Assembly: GCA_002502625.1 (NCBI GenBank)
Contig: DAPV01000030.1
Location: 8,228-16,260 of the forward strand
Source: Euryarchaeota archaeon UBA125
GTDB taxonomy: Archaea > Thermoplasmatota > Poseidoniia > Poseidoniales > Thalassarchaeaceae
DNA: 8,033 nt
Reading direction: 5' to 3'
Shown: one piece after another, positions 6,261 to 8,033 of the stretch
Layout of the letters: every line of letters begins with the position of its first letter
How positions within the stretch are numbered: position 1 is the stretch's first letter
Program-made: the position numbers and the translations under genes
Notes under the pieces: generated by a model
Databases searched by the model: none
Told to the model about the DNA's origin: nothing
What the model saw: only the letters and a program-made list of their open reading frames with translations

Positions 6261-7064
6261 TCAAGATTCATCTGATTCTTCGCCTTCTTTGTCGACGCCC
6301 CAACCTTTGGACTCAAAGAAGTCACCAGATGACTCAAGACGTTTCAACCAACCAGAGGACTCTCCAGAAGATGCATGCTTGACCAAATAGACTCCTAAGA
6401 AGACTGACTCCCACAATCCTTGACGATCTCCTTTTCGGATTCTCCCAATTACAATCTCTGCAATCACAATCAATAGACATATCATGCAGATGATTAGTAA
6501 GATGATATTGGTACCATCGGAGTAACTAATTGCCATTTGTAATCCAAACAATCCAACTACGATAAAAGGTAGGAACATCGCTTTCAACAAGTGAAAAATT
6601 GCAAGAGGTTGCTTTCCTGTGTGGCGTACAAAAGCAGTACGTGTTGTGAAATTCCCCAACGTTCGACCGAACTGAACTGGAAGAACAATTGTATTCAAGA
6701 GAGTTATACACATTCCACCAAGAAGAAACCAAGTAAAATCAGAATTAGTACCAAACATAGTCAATCCAAGAATTGGAATAGACCAGCCAATATTAGCTAT
6801 GAAATCAATCAATCGTCTAAATGAAAATGCAGCCATTCCAGCTTTTTCAAAGTCTCCAGTAAGACTACGATCTACGCGATCTCTAGGCTTTTTAGCCTTC
6901 TTTACTTTAGCAGCCCTCTTAGATTCTTTTGGAGAAGGTTCCTCTTTCTTAGCAGCCTTAGTACGTCTACTTCGGCGAGGTTTCTTCTCTTTTTCTTGTT
7001 TAGCTTCCTCAACTGGAGTCTCCTCCACAGAGTCTTCTTCATCAATCCTATCTAACAGTCCCAT
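6261..7064 (-). CDS. RDD-like family membrane protein with charged N-terminal tail
   Basis: From the ATG at 7064 the protein has 267 residues. Residues 1-65 are a highly charged tail: an acidic start, then a Lys/Arg-rich stretch (KKPRRSRRTKAAKK, later KRAAKVKKAKK). The membrane part has hydrophobic segments at about 90-105, 109-130, 161-182 and 186-206. Features of the RDD fold are visible in order: FSFRRLIDFIANIGW with the Arg and first Asp, FGRTLGNFTTRTAFV where RDD proteins have GqTpGKxxlglrVv, and DRQGLWESVFLGVYLV where they have a RQxlHDxlagTxVV motif. The final Asp is replaced by Glu (E219). RDD proteins are poorly understood; some have been linked to ion exchange or transport. A GTG at 7073 overlaps the preceding gene's TAG by one base and would add three residues; I prefer the ATG because MGLLDRIDEED looks like a natural N-terminus. 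It is tightly packed between two genes of the same strand. Confidence 0.65.
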   Translation of the reverse strand: MGLLDRIDEEDSVEETPVEEAKQEKEKKPRRSRRTKAAKKEEPSPKESKRAAKVKKAKKPRDRVDRSLTGDFEKAGMAAFSFRRLIDFIANIGWSIPILGLTMFGTNSDFTWFLLGGMCITLLNTIVLPVQFGRTLGNFTTRTAFVRHTGKQPLAIFHLLKAMFLPFIVVGLFGLQMAISYSDGTNIILLIICMICLLIVIAEIVIGRIRKGDRQGLWESVFLGVYLVKHASSGESSGWLKRLESSGDFFESKGWGVDKEGEESDES

Positions 7065-7072
7065 TTCATTCA

Positions 7073-8033
7073 CTATCCATATCTTTCTTTGACTCGTCTC
7101 GCCAAATCAATATCTTGCTTTAATCTAACCAAGACTTCATCTGGGGCGGATGATAATTCATTGTTAATCAAGTCAACAAAATTAGATCTCTCTTCTTCAT
7201 TTGTATCTTCAGGTTTAGAGTATACCTGCTTATAGAAATCAAAACTATTACCCGCTAGGAAAGTTTTCTGGAAAGAAGATGGCATCATTCCTAGTAGTTC
7301 ATTAGCCAACTCAACAAATTCAACAAAGTCTTCATTATCTTCATCAGATAAATCCTCATTAGATTCTGTTTCTACTTGAACTTCAATATCTTCTTCCTCT
7401 GGATATTCATCTAGTAAGTCTTCAATTTCTTCGGATTCAAAATCACCATCTAATGCCGCAATCACAATTTTCCGATCTTCAACCATTTGCTTTAATTCAG
7501 GTTGTAGTTTCCTAACTTCGGCAGTCTTCCTCTTACTTTTTGCATCGTCAAATCTCTTCTTCAGAGGACGAATGCGAGTCTCAATTCTTGTTTTCAATTC
7601 ATTAAGTTCGGATTTTGAAAATTCTGCATTATCTTCTTCATCAAAATCATCAAGTTCATCTTCTTCATCTTCACCTGGAACTGAAATTAATTCAATAGTA
7701 GGCTTTACTTCCCTCATAGCTTGCTGTTCTTTCTTTCTAAGAACGATAATTTCGCGATCCAAATCAGACCCGAAACGATTAGAAAAACGATCTAAAAGCG
7801 TACCTACACTTCCTGAAGCAATACGGTCAATATGACCATACATTTGATCCGTATTCTGTGAAGAAGATTGTGAACTACGGAATGTACTCAAATCAATTCT
7901 ATCAGAAATAGACTGAGGTTCAGTAGGCATTGATACTTCAGTTGGCGAAGGAACTAATGGAGAGGGAGCAAGAATTTCTGCAGGTTCTGTTGGCATTGGA
8001 GCCACAGGAGCAGGAGGTGGTGGCATTTCTGCT
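7073..8033 (-). CDS. Acidic coiled-coil protein with proline-rich N-terminal region, unknown function, probably 5' partial
   Basis: I do not recognise this protein. The frame stays open to the window edge; the first ATG (8026) leads straight into a proline-rich stretch and two more in-frame codons precede it, so the true start is probably outside. From that ATG 317 residues are visible. Residues 1-38 are Pro/Ala/Glu/Ser-rich with MPTEP twice (11-15 and 33-37). Residues 60-110 form a predicted helical region. Residues 118-135 are almost solid Asp/Glu. A charged helical, coiled-coil-like segment follows at 136-190 (LNELKTRIETRIRPLKKRFDDAKSKRK), then a second acidic block at 192-236. A more ordered C-terminal portion (237-317) contains FVEFVELANELLGMMPSSF and a helical, basic end. 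No membrane segment or catalytic motif is visible in this part. Its stop overlaps or lies 9 bases before the RDD-like gene's start, so the two are probably co-transcribed. Confidence 0.7.
   Translation of the reverse strand, partial: AEMPPPPAPVAPMPTEPAEILAPSPLVPSPTEVSMPTEPQSISDRIDLSTFRSSQSSSQNTDQMYGHIDRIASGSVGTLLDRFSNRFGSDLDREIIVLRKKEQQAMREVKPTIELISVPGEDEEDELDDFDEEDNAEFSKSELNELKTRIETRIRPLKKRFDDAKSKRKTAEVRKLQPELKQMVEDRKIVIAALDGDFESEEIEDLLDEYPEEEDIEVQVETESNEDLSDEDNEDFVEFVELANELLGMMPSSFQKTFLAGNSFDFYKQVYSKPEDTNEEERSNFVDLINNELSSAPDEVLVRLKQDIDLARRVKERYG

Noticed and set aside
6799..7092. Plus-strand frame of 97 residues opposite the charged tail of the RDD-like gene
   Set aside because: Its Ser/Leu/Phe-rich translation is what the complement of Lys/Glu/Arg-rich codons gives; there is no independent support.
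7572..7835. Plus-strand serine-rich frame (long Ser run)
   Set aside because: The serine run is the reverse reading of Asp/Glu codons in the acidic protein on the other strand, not a gene or a repeat system.

Overview
This window looks like part of a compact archaeal chromosome. The evidence is the set of informational genes: a PAN-type proteasomal ATPase, the zinc-ribbon/helix-turn-helix factor MBF1 and the rRNA-modifying enzyme Tsr3. Gaps between genes are very short, convergent genes meet stop-to-stop, and the one clear TATA-like box sits where a leaderless archaeal mRNA would need it. The moderate to low GC content, acidic low-complexity proteins and a MetRS with a fused tRNA-binding domain would suit a planktonic Thermoplasmatota lineage such as Marine Group II/III. 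That placement is inference; the archaeal assignment itself is much firmer.

Layout. At the left edge, on the minus strand, is the N-terminal half of PAN, cut by the window at its Walker A motif. A divergent promoter region of about 110 bases separates it from mbf1 and tsr3, a plus-strand two-gene unit with almost no gap. tsr3 runs head-on into metG (minus strand, methionyl-tRNA synthetase), and their stop codons share a TTAA palindrome. A 151-base divergent spacer, containing an imperfect palindrome and a short direct repeat, separates metG from a plus-strand CNNM/CorB-type Mg2+ transporter gene. That gene abuts, with no spacer, the last gene of a minus-strand cluster of three. In transcription order the cluster is an acidic, proline-rich protein of unknown function (start probably outside the window), an RDD-like membrane protein, and a membrane-anchored alpha/beta hydrolase.

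How the genes fit together. The left part is proteostasis and translation housekeeping: protein unfolding for the 20S proteasome, a ribosome/transcription-associated factor, 16S rRNA hypermodification and tRNA charging. The right part is membrane-centred: metal transport plus a tightly coupled trio whose combined role I cannot name. I found no mobile element, CRISPR array, tRNA or rRNA. No gap reaches 300 bases, and every larger spacer is described below. The least explained part is the minus-strand trio at 5269-8033. I do not see convincing evidence of a wholly new system, only an uncharacterised conserved-looking operon.
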